This document shows, one piece after another, positions 1 to 8,961 of a DNA stretch of 64,000 bases. This DNA is from an uncultured Bacteroidaceae bacterium. GTDB lineage: Bacteria; Bacteroidota; Bacteroidia; Bacteroidales; Bacteroidaceae. The DNA lies in NCBI GenBank assembly GCA_905235305.1, contig CAJOLC010000017.1, forward strand, positions 1 through 64,000, given 5' to 3'. A program made the position numbers and the translations under genes. Under the pieces are notes generated by a model. That model had not been told where the DNA came from and ran no database searches. It saw only the letters and a list, made by a program, of their open reading frames with translations. The first letter of the stretch is position 1; every line of letters starts with the position of its first letter.

Positions 1-175
1 TTAATCTTTCTTTCGGAAGGCTATTCCTGAGCCATGGGTAGATTGGATACGCGTTACGCACCCGTGCGCCGGTCGCCATCTATCAAAGCAAGCTTCGATT
101 ATGCTGCCCCTCGACTTGCATGTGTTATGCCTGTAGCTAGCGTTCATCCTGAGCCAGGATCAAACTCTTCATCGT
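1..175 (-). rRNA. rrs: 16S ribosomal RNA, 5' part only
   Basis: The reverse strand carries the universal 16S 5' sequence AGAGTTTGATCCTGGCTCAG, read from position 168 downwards, followed by GATGAACGCTAGCTACAGGC, the usual start of Bacteroidota 16S genes. The mature 5' end is placed near 175 by analogy with E. coli, where it lies 7-8 bases before AGAGTTTG. Only about 175 bases of the gene are inside the window and the rest lies to the left. The promoter and leader lie at 176-526. Confidence 0.97.
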
Positions 176-495
176 CATAATATCAATTTTGCCACAAGCG
201 CATCCCCGCGCTCGCTGCCTGATCTCGGGCAGCCGGCGGGAAACGCACAATGGCATGTCTGACTGATTTGAGCCGGAACCTGTACCTCAGCTATCTATAT
301 CCTTAAGGATATTGACGGTTCACTTCGCGTGCTCCTGCATGCCTGGCGACGCATTGCGTCGGGCTGCAGAAGCGCACTTTCTTTCTTGTACTACAATATC
401 TGTCTATGTAAATCTCTCAAAGAACGTGCCCTTATCGGGGAGCGCATCAGAGCCCTACCCGTACCTGAGGTACGGATAAGCCTCATTTGCGTCTG
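176..495 (-). promoter_or_regulatory. rRNA operon leader with boxA-like site and hairpin
   Basis: This is the transcribed leader between the rrn promoter and 16S. On the minus strand it holds GTTCTTTGAGAG at 425-414, like the boxA/antitermination signals and processing leaders of Bacteroidota rrn operons. A perfect 7-bp hairpin, CCGTACC-TGA-GGTACGG, lies at 459-475, just after the start of transcription. Short open frames here overlap these signals and are not credible genes. The functional reading is inferred from position and resemblance. Confidence 0.6.
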
Positions 496-526
496 CAAAG
501 GTACGGCTTTCCATGGAACTGGCAAA
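496..526 (-). promoter_or_regulatory. rRNA operon promoter, Bacteroidota type
   Basis: On the minus strand TTTG (526-523) is followed after exactly 19 bases by TACCTTTG (503-496). This is a full match to the Bacteroidota -33/-7 consensus (TTTG N19-21 TAnnTTTG). Transcription should start near 490 and run into 16S. The string around the -7 box, GTCTGCAAAGGTACGGCTTT on the plus strand, recurs almost unchanged upstream of the Sua5/YrdC gene near 63471. Confidence 0.88.
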
Positions 527-959
527 ACATTCGGGCACTTTTTTACGGAACACGCCGTGATTTTATACATCATACATTATATATAATATACGCGCGCGCA
601 GGCGAGGGCATGGGGCGGCCGAGGCTAATGGGCCTGACGGGGCGGAACGGGCCTGACGGGAGGGCATGCGAAGGGGCTGGCCGGTCCGGCCGTGTCCGTG
701 GGGCGGGAAAGGCTGCAGGAAGGGGCGTTCCTGCGTATTCCGTGGGGCAAGGCAACTGCCTTCGTGACGTTTTGGCGGCCGCCGAAAGAATCCGTAGCGA
801 CCGCCGAAAATGTTCACGGCGCACGCCGAAAGATTCCGCGGCGCACGCTAAAAACCGAATTCTATACAGGAGGGGCTGTGCCTTTATCAGTCTGATTCGC
901 GCGGAGGATGCTGTTGCGCATTGAAGCGGAACGTGCCACAGGCGCTTCCCGCATGTCCT
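527..959. other. Gene-free stretch between rrn promoter and acyltransferase
   Basis: No convincing gene. The open frames on both strands are short, GC-rich and show no recognisable protein sequence. Visible structure: a TA-rich palindromic tract near 565-595 (like those before secA, susC and dnaA), a 12-bp direct repeat GGGCCTGACGGG at about 630 and 649, and the 22-bp-period array at 776-863. Confidence 0.6.
776..863. repeat. 22-bp-period array, four units, CGCCGAAA core
   Basis: Four consecutive 22-bp units start at 776, 798, 820 and 842. The first three share the core CGCCGAAA at the same place in the unit and the fourth is degenerate (CGCTAAAA). The array sits in the gene-free stretch between the rRNA promoter and the acyltransferase gene. 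The period matches the arrays at 11849, 21250, 28117, 38044 and 53266, although the sequence differs. Confidence 0.6.
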
Positions 960-2081
960 CTATTTCGAAGTGAACCACTTCTTTGTCAACCACTTCCGCA
1001 AGGGCTCATCGTAGAAGAGCAGGCAGATGATGGCAATGAGCTCGGATGCGACGATGGCGATGACTGCCGGAATCCAGGGCTGCATATAGCCCTCATAAGG
1101 ATGGCCGTCGCGTCCGACCCATGCGATATACAGATAAATGAGTGGGAAATGTGTGGCATAAAGGGGATAGGAAAGTCGGCCGATGAATGACACGACCTTT
1201 TGTCTGACGCCCGTCACGGTTCCTCTCGCTCCATACCAGATGATTGTGGGGAAGAACGATAAGATGCAGATGAGCTGGTAAATGGATTCGGCATCCTTGC
1301 CCCCCAGGAAAGGAAGTCCAAGCAAGACTATCAATGCGATGCTGCACAGGAGGAAGATGTGCCCCTTTATCGGTTTCGGCTGACGTTCCCTATAGACGCG
1401 GGCCATGAGAAGGCCCATAGGATAGCCATAGAGCATTCTGAGTGCTCCTCCGAGGAAACTGGTCGGCTCTGACGACCATCCGTAAGCGATTCCACCATCT
1501 TCACTCATTAGTGCAAAGCCTGCAATAGAGACTATGGCACATGCCACCCATACCCGGAGCCACTTCGTGGAGAGTTTGTGCAAGAACAATCCATAGAAGA
1601 TGCTGCCTACATACTCGAAGAACAATGACCAGTGCGGGCCATTGAGCGGGAAGATCTCCGTATTGCCCCGGACCTCAAGGCTGTTCGGCGAAGGTATCAT
1701 GAAGAGGCCCAGCAGCGTGACAAGCATAAGAGCCTGAACGGAAACCTCCGTGCCGTCCCACTTCTCACAGCCCTGGATTATGAAGGCAACAAGGCCAATC
1801 AGCACACCCATCACTACCATTGGATGCAGGCGGACGAATCGTCGCTTAATGAAATTGCCGAGCGTCATGTCTTCCTTTAGGCGCTGGTCGTAGGCATAGC
1901 CCATGACGAAGCCCGACAATATAAAGAAGAAATCCACAGCCAGGAAGCCGTGGAAGAACTCGTTCACAGGAGTCGGCCACACGAAGAAACTCTTGGCATC
2001 ATTAAAAACATGATAAAGCAATACCATCAGGGCTGCTATTCCACGCAAGCCGTCTAATATGTCATATCTGGGCTTATCCAT
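960..2081 (-). CDS. Acyltransferase family 3 membrane protein
   Basis: This is a 373-residue integral membrane protein of the acyltransferase-3 family (OafA/NodX/WecH type), which moves acetyl or other short acyl groups onto surface sugars. The N-terminus has the family signature: DGLRG at residues 10-14 and the catalytic-type histidine in LLYHVFN at 22-28. About ten hydrophobic segments follow, and the length is typical. It stands alone, with a -7 box (TATCTTTG) at 2114-2107, 26 bases before the start. The substrate cannot be told from sequence; no sugar biosynthesis genes lie nearby. Confidence 0.85.
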   Translation of the reverse strand: MDKPRYDILDGLRGIAALMVLLYHVFNDAKSFFVWPTPVNEFFHGFLAVDFFFILSGFVMGYAYDQRLKEDMTLGNFIKRRFVRLHPMVVMGVLIGLVAFIIQGCEKWDGTEVSVQALMLVTLLGLFMIPSPNSLEVRGNTEIFPLNGPHWSLFFEYVGSIFYGLFLHKLSTKWLRVWVACAIVSIAGFALMSEDGGIAYGWSSEPTSFLGGALRMLYGYPMGLLMARVYRERQPKPIKGHIFLLCSIALIVLLGLPFLGGKDAESIYQLICILSFFPTIIWYGARGTVTGVRQKVVSFIGRLSYPLYATHFPLIYLYIAWVGRDGHPYEGYMQPWIPAVIAIVASELIAIICLLFYDEPLRKWLTKKWFTSK

Positions 2082-2106
2082 ATGCTTCTATACATCATTT
2101 CGTGAA

Positions 2107-2114
2107 CAAAGATA
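2107..2114 (-). promoter_or_regulatory. -7 box for acyltransferase gene
   Basis: TATCTTTG on the minus strand, 26 bases upstream of the start codon at 2081. No good TTTG was found 19 bases upstream, so only the -7 element is supported. Confidence 0.5.
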
Positions 2115-2210
2115 TAAAAATATTCATGACTGATTAAGGATTATATGGGCAAATTTAGCAAATATACGAAAAAAATGCCTCATTTCACTTCTCACCTCTT
2201 ACTTTTATCG

Positions 2211-2218
2211 TACCTTTG
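2211..2218 (+). promoter_or_regulatory. -7 box for OmpA-like gene
   Basis: TACCTTTG, 36 bases before the start at 2254, is a full match to TAnnTTTG. The -33 position is weak (TTTC near 2183). Confidence 0.6.
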
Positions 2219-2253
2219 TAACACGATTGCAAGTTTAATAACACCATCTTTAC

Positions 2254-3414
2254 ATGAATCATATCAAGAAAACAAGTCTATTGCTTACGGCTCTCTTCCT
2301 GATGACTACAGGAGCTAATGCTCAAACGGAGGAAGAAAAAGCCCTTTCGTATCCCCAGTTGTTCCTCAGTGCTCAGGCAGGTACGCAAGTAACCTTTTCC
2401 GACTACAACAACTGGGAGCTGTTCACTCCGACGGCAAGCTTCAGCTTCGGCACCTTCATTACACCAGTCGTTGGTGCAAGGTTGAACATCAACGGTGCAT
2501 GGAACAAGGGCGGCTATCTTGACAATGAAGAAGACTTCAGATACGAGTACAAATACATGACATCCAACATTGACCTGATGGTTAACCTCGTGAATCTGAT
2601 TGGAAAGAAGAGTTATTATCCGGTGAATGTATACTTGATAGGCGGTTTAGGCCTAAACTATGCGTGGGACAATGACGAGGCCTATGAGCACAAAGACAAA
2701 CTGCCACTGGCATACGACGACGGCCGTTTCAGCCACAATGCCCGCATCGGAGCTCAGGTCGCTTGCGACATATCGAAGCACTTCAGCATCAATCTTGAAC
2801 TGACAGCCAATACATTGAAAGACCGCTTCAACAGCAAGTATCACAACAAAGGCGACTGGCAGTTTGTCGGTCAGCTCGGCATGACGTACAAGTTCGCAGC
2901 AAAGAAGAACAGAAAAGCAAAAGAACAAACGGAGATTGCCATGCAGACGGAGCCCGATGAGGTATGGGAAACACGTCAAGACACAATATGGTACGACGAG
3001 ATAATTGAGACACCAAAGGTCGATAACGGATCCAGGACATGGACAATCTTCTATGACATCAGCAAGACAGACTTTGCCGCAGAAGAGCAACTGCAAAGCA
3101 TTGGAGCTTTCCTGAAAGACTTCCGCGACTGCAAAGTCGATATCAAGTCGTATGCCGATGCCAAGACAGGCAATGCTCAGATGAATATGGAACTGTCGAA
3201 GCAACGCATGGAAAAGGCTGTCAAGGCACTGACCAATGCCGGCATTCCCACATCGTCCATCACATCAAGCTACTATGGCGACACCATTCAGCCCTTTTCC
3301 GAGAACGACAAGAACCGCGTAACCATCATCGTGGCGAACGGTTTGAAGGACGGAAAAGACAAGAAAACCATCAGGAAGTTTAAGACGAAAGAAGTGCGCT
3401 ACAGAGTGAAATAG
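2254..3414 (+). CDS. Outer-membrane beta-barrel protein with OmpA-like domain
   Basis: 386 residues. There is a signal peptide at about residues 1-23 (ending ANAQ), then an eight-strand-type beta-barrel region (about 30-220) with alternating aromatic and hydrophobic residues. A linker follows, then a C-terminal OmpA-like peptidoglycan-contact domain (about 265-375). The C-terminal part shows the family pattern of a beta strand (VDIKSYADAKTGNAQMN), a helix rich in K/R (LSKQRMEKAVKAL) and a closing NRVTIIV strand. It probably links outer membrane and cell wall. It is monocistronic, ending about 45 bases before the convergent AraC gene. Confidence 0.85.
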   Translation: MNHIKKTSLLLTALFLMTTGANAQTEEEKALSYPQLFLSAQAGTQVTFSDYNNWELFTPTASFSFGTFITPVVGARLNINGAWNKGGYLDNEEDFRYEYKYMTSNIDLMVNLVNLIGKKSYYPVNVYLIGGLGLNYAWDNDEAYEHKDKLPLAYDDGRFSHNARIGAQVACDISKHFSINLELTANTLKDRFNSKYHNKGDWQFVGQLGMTYKFAAKKNRKAKEQTEIAMQTEPDEVWETRQDTIWYDEIIETPKVDNGSRTWTIFYDISKTDFAAEEQLQSIGAFLKDFRDCKVDIKSYADAKTGNAQMNMELSKQRMEKAVKALTNAGIPTSSITSSYYGDTIQPFSENDKNRVTIIVANGLKDGKDKKTIRKFKTKEVRYRVK

Positions 3415-3459
3415 GCAAAAGGAGGATTGCCTGTGACTTGATGAACAGACACAAACGCA

Positions 3460-4365
3460 CTACCGTGCAGACTCCATCGCCCCAGTCTGCCGCATCTTGT
3501 CGCGGTATTCGCGAGGCGTACATCCAAGATGCTTCTTGACGAATCGGCCGAAGAAGGATTCATTGGGAAAATCCATTTCAGCGCAAATCTCCTTGATAGT
3601 CAAATTAGTACCTCGCAGGCGCTGGGCTATCAAATTGGCCGTGTAGCGGTGAATCATCTCCAACGGAGTCTTCCCGCTCGACTCACGGACAAGAGTGGCG
3701 AGATATTTGGGGGTGATGCACAACTGGTCGGCAAAGTAGGCCACGCTGCGATTCTTGCCGCTACTGGTCCAAAGCAACGACACGAACTGCTTGAAAAGTC
3801 GCTCCTTCTGCGTCATACTCTCACCATCATCGTCTCTGCCTCGCTGGCTCACCACATCAGCTATCATATATAAAAATGCCTGTGCCACGGCACGCATCAT
3901 TGGACGATAGTATCGGCAATCCGTCATGTTCTCCGCCTGCTGCGCTATCTGGTACAGGTTCTCCATCACATGCATCTGTCCCTCACTGAGCGTCACCAAA
4001 GGGTAGTCGGCCAGAGAAAGAGCCTCCTGCCACGTGGTACGATAGTTGAGAAACACATTCTCCATAGCCGTAATCGAGAAGCCAAAGCCACGGAAATGCA
4101 CATCAGGTGTCACCAATAACTGCTGGATAACGACCATAGGCAACAATGCCAGCCCCTGTCCGACGCCTACTTCATAGTCCACATCCTTTATCCTGGCTTT
4201 CATTGTACCCTGCTGGCATACCAGCAACAGCACTGCATTCAAATCATTAAACTGAGGCTTTATTTTCCAATGCCCACTGGTTTCTGACGAAAGGAAAATA
4301 TCCCCAAAGTTATCGAAGATTATAACATCGCCGTTATTATAGTTCAGCTTATCTACCTGGTTCAT
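3460..4365 (-). CDS. AraC-family transcriptional regulator
   Basis: 301 residues. The C-terminal third (about 195-295) holds the two helix-turn-helix motifs of the AraC family, including the signature stretch LTIKEICAEMDFPNESFFGR and the following KKHLGCTPREYR. The N-terminal 180 residues look like a cupin-type sensor domain. It is transcribed away from the efflux operon starting at 4635, with a 269-bp shared intergenic region, so it most likely controls that operon. A -7 box (TAACTTTG, 4415-4408) lies about 43 bases upstream of its start. The inducer is unknown. Confidence 0.9.
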   Translation of the reverse strand: MNQVDKLNYNNGDVIIFDNFGDIFLSSETSGHWKIKPQFNDLNAVLLLVCQQGTMKARIKDVDYEVGVGQGLALLPMVVIQQLLVTPDVHFRGFGFSITAMENVFLNYRTTWQEALSLADYPLVTLSEGQMHVMENLYQIAQQAENMTDCRYYRPMMRAVAQAFLYMIADVVSQRGRDDDGESMTQKERLFKQFVSLLWTSSGKNRSVAYFADQLCITPKYLATLVRESSGKTPLEMIHRYTANLIAQRLRGTNLTIKEICAEMDFPNESFFGRFVKKHLGCTPREYRDKMRQTGAMESAR

Positions 4366-4407
4366 GAGTCCGATTACATTTAGAACAGATTATAGGGTTT
4401 TCTGCGA

Positions 4408-4415
4408 CAAAGTTA
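4408..4415 (-). promoter_or_regulatory. -7 box for AraC regulator
   Basis: TAACTTTG on the minus strand. A CAAA (plus strand) lies only 12 bases further upstream, too close for the standard spacing, so only the -7 element is claimed. Confidence 0.45.
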
Positions 4416-4522
4416 CACATTTTTTTGCAAACACCTCGTCTCATACATCCACATCTCTGACCGAAAGGTTAACAGCACTACTTTTCGGTCATAATTTCCT
4501 CACAATAATGCAAACGAATGAG

Positions 4523-4530
4523 TACCTTTG
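4523..4530 (+). promoter_or_regulatory. -7 box for efflux operon
   Basis: TACCTTTG, about 105 bases upstream of the TolC-type gene. The -33 element is poor, which would fit an activator-dependent promoter controlled by the divergent AraC protein. That last point is inference. Confidence 0.5.
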
Positions 4531-4634
4531 CATTCAAAATGCAATTGGATAAATGCCTAAAAGCCTACTTCCAATTAACCAAACGTTAGTATTATAAATA
4601 TAGTGTTAGTAAATTCAGCAAAAAGGAGATAAAC

Positions 4635-5972
4635 ATGAGAAAGACGAAAAGAGTATTGCTCGCCCTATGTGGATGTCTGACTGTGACAATTGCCTCGGCA
4701 CAGACGATGAGCCTGGGCGAGTGCATACGCATAGGTATTGAACGTAACCTGCAACTGGCAGAGAAGCGCATCGACATCCAAAAAGGTGAGACACAAATCC
4801 GTCAGAGCCGAGCCATGTTGCTGCCACAGGTCAACGGATCGCTGCAGGTCATTGACTACTTGAAGCATCCCGTGCAGGTGAGCAACTCAGTGTATCTCAA
4901 CATGGACTTCCCCGATGAACCACAGTGGTTAAGAGTACGCACCATGCAATACACCTCGCAGGCCATGCTGCAGGCACAGATGCCACTCTACAACCAAAGC
5001 ATCCTCGCCGCCATTGATGCTGCCAAGGTGGTAAAGGAACTTTATACGCTTTCCTACGAGAAGGCCGTAGAGACACTCACCGTACAGATAGCCAAGACGT
5101 ATTATGCCGCACAATCGTGCAAGGAACATCGGTTGCTGCTCGACGAGGATGTGAATCGCATGACCGAGCTTGCCAACATTGCCAAGGCCTTGCTCACACA
5201 AGGCGTAATCCTTGAAACCGACTACACCCGCATCTCCATCAATATCACTAATCTGGAAACCCAACGGGCACAATACCAGATGGTACTTGACCAGCAGTTG
5301 AACACGCTGCGCTTCCTTTTAGACATGGAGGCCACGGATGCTATAGACGTAGAGCGCATGGAGAGTGCACTAAGCATCGTGCCTCGGCAAGGCATGAGCA
5401 GCTTGATGCCCGACCAGAAATTGCTTGATGCCCAGCACCAGCTCACCGAGAAACAAATCAAGCTGACGCGGGCAGGCTATCTGCCCAGCATCGGTCTCTT
5501 CGGACAGACTGGCTATATGGGCTATCAAGAGAAGTTCGGCGACTTCTTCAAGAAGTTCAACAACCATCAATTTGGCATGGCTGCCGTAGGCTTGCAGATT
5601 AACATTCCCATCTTCGACGCTAATGAGAAGCGCCTGAAAGTGCGCCAGTACAAGTACGACGCCGAGAAGAACAGGACAAACCGCCAGTTGCTCGATGCTT
5701 CGCTACAGAAGGACTATGCCAACGCCACACTTCAACTCACACAAAACGAACAGATATTCATGACTCAAAGCAAAAACCATCAGCAGGCACAGAAGGTATA
5801 TGAACTTACCGCCCACCGCTATAAGGAGGGAGTTGCCTCTATGACCGAACTGCTGCAGGACGACATGCGACTCATCGGCAGCGAACAGGACATGGTGAAT
5901 GCTCACCTGCAATACAATCTCGCCATGATTGACTATCTGCGACTGGAGAACAACTTAGAAGCATTAAAATAG
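4635..5972 (+). CDS. TolC-family outer-membrane efflux protein
   Basis: 445 residues with a signal peptide (about 1-22, ending ASAQ). The mature protein is mainly long amphipathic helices arranged as two homologous outer-membrane efflux repeats. SLGECIRIGIERN opens the first, and HRYKEGVASMTELLQDD is the conserved signature near the end of the second. Length is typical. It starts a four-gene operon with an HlyD-type adaptor (12 bases downstream) and an MFS pump. Together these form a tripartite drug-efflux system spanning both membranes. Confidence 0.93.
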   Translation: MRKTKRVLLALCGCLTVTIASAQTMSLGECIRIGIERNLQLAEKRIDIQKGETQIRQSRAMLLPQVNGSLQVIDYLKHPVQVSNSVYLNMDFPDEPQWLRVRTMQYTSQAMLQAQMPLYNQSILAAIDAAKVVKELYTLSYEKAVETLTVQIAKTYYAAQSCKEHRLLLDEDVNRMTELANIAKALLTQGVILETDYTRISINITNLETQRAQYQMVLDQQLNTLRFLLDMEATDAIDVERMESALSIVPRQGMSSLMPDQKLLDAQHQLTEKQIKLTRAGYLPSIGLFGQTGYMGYQEKFGDFFKKFNNHQFGMAAVGLQINIPIFDANEKRLKVRQYKYDAEKNRTNRQLLDASLQKDYANATLQLTQNEQIFMTQSKNHQQAQKVYELTAHRYKEGVASMTELLQDDMRLIGSEQDMVNAHLQYNLAMIDYLRLENNLEALK

Positions 5973-5984
5973 AAAAGATAAGAT

Positions 5985-7019
5985 ATGAAGAAACTCGTAG
6001 TAAGAATTCTGGCCCTGTGTCTTGTTGTGGTGGGGCTATTTGTGATTGTCGGACTGTTTATCGACGGCGATACGGAGTGGACCAACGACGCACAGGTTGA
6101 GCAGTACATCTCGCCCATCAACGCCAAAGTGCCAGGCTATATCAAGGAGATACGCTTCAAGGAGCACCAGTTCGTACATCAGGGGGATACTCTGATACTC
6201 ATCGACGACCGTGAGTATTTGGTAAACCTGAAGCAAGCCGAGGCACAGTTGACCGATGCACAAAGCGGACGCGCCGTTGTGGACAGGACCGAGAACACAG
6301 CAGCCACTGCCGCATCAGTATATGATGCCGGCATCGAGGAGGCCAAAATCCGCATAGCCAAGTTGGAGCTCGACACAAAGCGCTTCGAGGCATTGCTGGC
6401 CGAGAATGCCGCCACTCCGATACAAGTGGAGCAGTACCAGACGGAGCTCAAGGCTGCCCGCAAGAAGTTGGAACAGTTGCAGCGGCAAAAGGCTGCCTCA
6501 CAGTCTCAAGTCAGTGAGGTGACACAACGCAAGACGAATGCCGAGGCCACCATCCTGCGGGCTGAAGCTGGCGTAGACATGGCCCGACTGAATCTGAGCT
6601 ACACGGTGGTAACAGCCCCAAATGACGGCTGGCTTGGTCGCCGAACCATCCAGGAGGGACAACTCGTCAGCCCTGGTGTGACACTGACCACTATCATACC
6701 GAATACGAACAAGTGGATTGTGGCCAACTTTAAAGAGACACAGCTGGCCCGCATCCGCAAGGGACAGACAGTAGAGGTCACCGTCGACGCCATACCTGGC
6801 AAGAAGTACAAAGGCAAGGTGTCGGACATCTCGCAAGCCACTGGCTCAAAGTACGCCATTATCCCCACGGACAACTCATCGGGCAACTTTGTGAAGATTC
6901 AGCAGCGTGTGCCTGTACGCATCGACCTCGAAGGCCTCACGCAAGAGGACAACGAGCGTATGTCGGCTGGCATGATGTGCGAGGTGAAAGTGGATGTGAA
7001 AAGTGAAAGCGGGAAGTAA
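5985..7019 (+). CDS. HlyD/EmrA-type membrane fusion protein
   Basis: 344 residues. One N-terminal membrane anchor (about 5-27) is followed by a lipoyl-like half domain (INAKVPGYIKEIRFKEHQFV, about 45-64), a long helical hairpin (about 75-190) and the returning beta-barrel half starting SYTVVTAPNDGWLGRR. This is the periplasmic adaptor that bridges the MFS pump at 7036 and the TolC-type channel at 4635. It lies 12 bases after the channel gene and 16 before the pump gene. EmrA-type adaptors pair with MFS pumps, which fits the next gene. Confidence 0.93.
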   Translation: MKKLVVRILALCLVVVGLFVIVGLFIDGDTEWTNDAQVEQYISPINAKVPGYIKEIRFKEHQFVHQGDTLILIDDREYLVNLKQAEAQLTDAQSGRAVVDRTENTAATAASVYDAGIEEAKIRIAKLELDTKRFEALLAENAATPIQVEQYQTELKAARKKLEQLQRQKAASQSQVSEVTQRKTNAEATILRAEAGVDMARLNLSYTVVTAPNDGWLGRRTIQEGQLVSPGVTLTTIIPNTNKWIVANFKETQLARIRKGQTVEVTVDAIPGKKYKGKVSDISQATGSKYAIIPTDNSSGNFVKIQQRVPVRIDLEGLTQEDNERMSAGMMCEVKVDVKSESGK

Positions 7020-7035
7020 ATAATTTACTACCATA

Positions 7036-8670
7036 ATGTCTAACGTGCAAACAGCCAACGTGCAAAACGAACAAATGACCGATGTGCAGAGCGGCCAGGA
7101 GAACAATTTACCGTTCTACCCGTGGATGCCCAAGCCGTTGGGGATTCTGGTATTCCTGCTGCTCTACATGTCGCCGGTATTCTCAGGAGGCATGAACCTC
7201 AGCCTCTCGCCCGACATCGTGGGCGACATGGGGTGGATTACTGAGGACGTGCAGATGGCCTACTTCTCTACTGCATTGGGCATCTGCGTGTTCCCACCAC
7301 TGATGCTGAAGTACTTGACAACCCACCGTCTGAAGCAGACACTGCTCGTGGGACTCTCGCTAATGATCGTCGGCAACCTCTGCGTCATCACCACCCATTG
7401 GGCACCAGCCATGTGTGCCGTCTGCTTCATGATGGGCTGCCTGCGCGTGATGATGCTCGTGAGCCTGACCTTCGCTGTGGGTCCTTATTTGATGAACGTC
7501 GATGTCATCGACATGTTCACCAAGGAGCCGCCTCCCATGACTTCCGACGAGATGAAAGAGGCATCGCACGGCAAGGCGGTACTGATGTTGATGCTATACC
7601 TTATAATATTAGTATATGCCTACCTGAGCAACTGGCTTTATGCGTGGGTTGCCATCGAGTACAGCTGGCGCATGTCGTTTGCCATGATTATCGGCATCCT
7701 GCTGATAAGCTTGCTGTTGGTGCTCACTACCATGCAGACTGAAGAGGTGAAGTCCGACATGGAGATGGACTGGGGCATGGTGCTCGACACGTTGCTGATG
7801 ATGGGCATCCTCATTCCCCTGACCTTCGTGCTGATCTTTGGCAAGACACTCGACTGGTTCTGGTCGCCGCGCATCGTATTCTGCATAGGGCTCTCGCTCA
7901 TCTCTGCGGGACTGTTCCTCTTCCGAACGCTGCGCAGCAACTACCTCAACCTAAGTATCTACAACTACCGCAACCCACTCATTGCCACATTCCTCTTCAT
8001 GATGGCTATGGTCTGCAACACGCCGGCCAGCATCATCCAGAGCTTCGCCCAGCTGACTACCAACATCAATCAGGAGCAATGGGCTGCGCTCTACCTATGG
8101 GCAGTGCTCGGCATCATCATTGGCTTCGCCATCGGCATTCTGCTGGGCATCAAGCGCACCAACTACCGCTACACCTTCGCACTGGGATTCCTGCTAATGT
8201 GTGCCTGCCACATATATATGTATTTCCAGTATCAGACGGAAGGCCTCTACGAGAACATGCGGCTGCCGATGGTGCTTACCTATGCAGGACTAATGCTACT
8301 CTACCCGCTCATCGCCTCCTATGGCATGAACCGCCTGCCCGTACGCCATTTCGTGGGCTTCGTGTTCATCATGATTCTCATGCGCAACACTTTCGCCCCT
8401 ATCCTCGGCGTCAGCCTGGTGACCAACAAGATGCAGGAGCGACAGCAGTACTACAACACGCGACTGGTGGAGAATGTCGACACGCAGAACCCCAACGTGC
8501 AGGCCATTGGCGGTGCCAATGCCGTCACAGTCCCCTTGCTCTATATAAGCAAAGCGCGCCAGAGTGGCATCATGGCGATGCGCGACATAAGCGGCATCAC
8601 CATATGGGTCACAGCCGGCATGACAGTCATCTGCCTGCTTCTGCCGTTCAGGAAAGAAGACAGAACATAA
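7036..8670 (+). CDS. MFS transporter, EmrB/DHA2-like
   Basis: 544 residues, extremely hydrophobic, with about fourteen membrane segments as in the DHA2 drug:H+ antiporter group. The N-terminal 30 residues are polar and cytoplasmic (heptad-like repeats of NVQ/DVQ). A periplasmic loop rich in charged residues lies before the last segment (about 480-510). It sits third in the efflux operon and supplies the energised inner-membrane pump. Sequence conservation with classical EmrB motifs is weak, so the substrate is unknown. Confidence 0.88.
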   Translation: MSNVQTANVQNEQMTDVQSGQENNLPFYPWMPKPLGILVFLLLYMSPVFSGGMNLSLSPDIVGDMGWITEDVQMAYFSTALGICVFPPLMLKYLTTHRLKQTLLVGLSLMIVGNLCVITTHWAPAMCAVCFMMGCLRVMMLVSLTFAVGPYLMNVDVIDMFTKEPPPMTSDEMKEASHGKAVLMLMLYLIILVYAYLSNWLYAWVAIEYSWRMSFAMIIGILLISLLLVLTTMQTEEVKSDMEMDWGMVLDTLLMMGILIPLTFVLIFGKTLDWFWSPRIVFCIGLSLISAGLFLFRTLRSNYLNLSIYNYRNPLIATFLFMMAMVCNTPASIIQSFAQLTTNINQEQWAALYLWAVLGIIIGFAIGILLGIKRTNYRYTFALGFLLMCACHIYMYFQYQTEGLYENMRLPMVLTYAGLMLLYPLIASYGMNRLPVRHFVGFVFIMILMRNTFAPILGVSLVTNKMQERQQYYNTRLVENVDTQNPNVQAIGGANAVTVPLLYISKARQSGIMAMRDISGITIWVTAGMTVICLLLPFRKEDRT

Positions 8671-8682
8671 CCAATAAACCCA

Positions 8683-8904
8683 ATGAGTATGAACAAGACA
8701 GACATTGGGCTCTCTGCCGGCATCATCTGGCGGGCCCTCGACAACAAAGGGAAGCTCTCTTTTGAAGAGTTGCAGAGTGAAACACAGCTTGACATCAAGC
8801 TCTTGGCAGCGGCAATTGGCTGGCTCGCACACGAAGACAAGATTTATTTTGGCGAACATAACGGCACCACTGTCTATTATCTCTATCAGGAAACATACTA
8901 TTAA
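8683..8904 (+). CDS. Small winged-helix protein (DUF2582 type)
   Basis: 73 residues. The sequence pattern IGLSAGIIWRALD, LSFEELQSETQL, LAAAIGWLAHEDKI and a closing YYLYQE matches the small winged helix-turn-helix family known as DUF2582. It begins 12 bases after the MFS gene and so is probably co-transcribed with the efflux operon. A small DNA-binding or accessory role is plausible but not shown. Confidence 0.8.
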   Translation: MSMNKTDIGLSAGIIWRALDNKGKLSFEELQSETQLDIKLLAAAIGWLAHEDKIYFGEHNGTTVYYLYQETYY

Positions 8905-8929
8905 GTCATAGTCCTGGAAGCGATATGTG

Positions 8930-8961
8930 AGTCCATAGTTATGAGTCCATAGTCTATGGAC
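8930..8961. repeat. Heptad repeat and palindrome between convergent genes
   Basis: Four heptads (AGTCCAT, AGTTATG, AGTCCAT, AGTCTAT) fill 8930-8957. The last part forms a perfect palindrome GTCCATAG-T-CTATGGAC at 8945-8961, which contains the stop codon of the rluD-type gene. The palindrome may act as a two-way terminator for the convergent efflux and rluD operons, though no strong T-run follows. Confidence 0.5.

Noticed and set aside
487..924. 145-codon plus-strand frame upstream of the acyltransferase gene
   Set aside because: It overlaps the rRNA promoter and the 22-bp array, is Gly/Arg-rich and resembles no protein.
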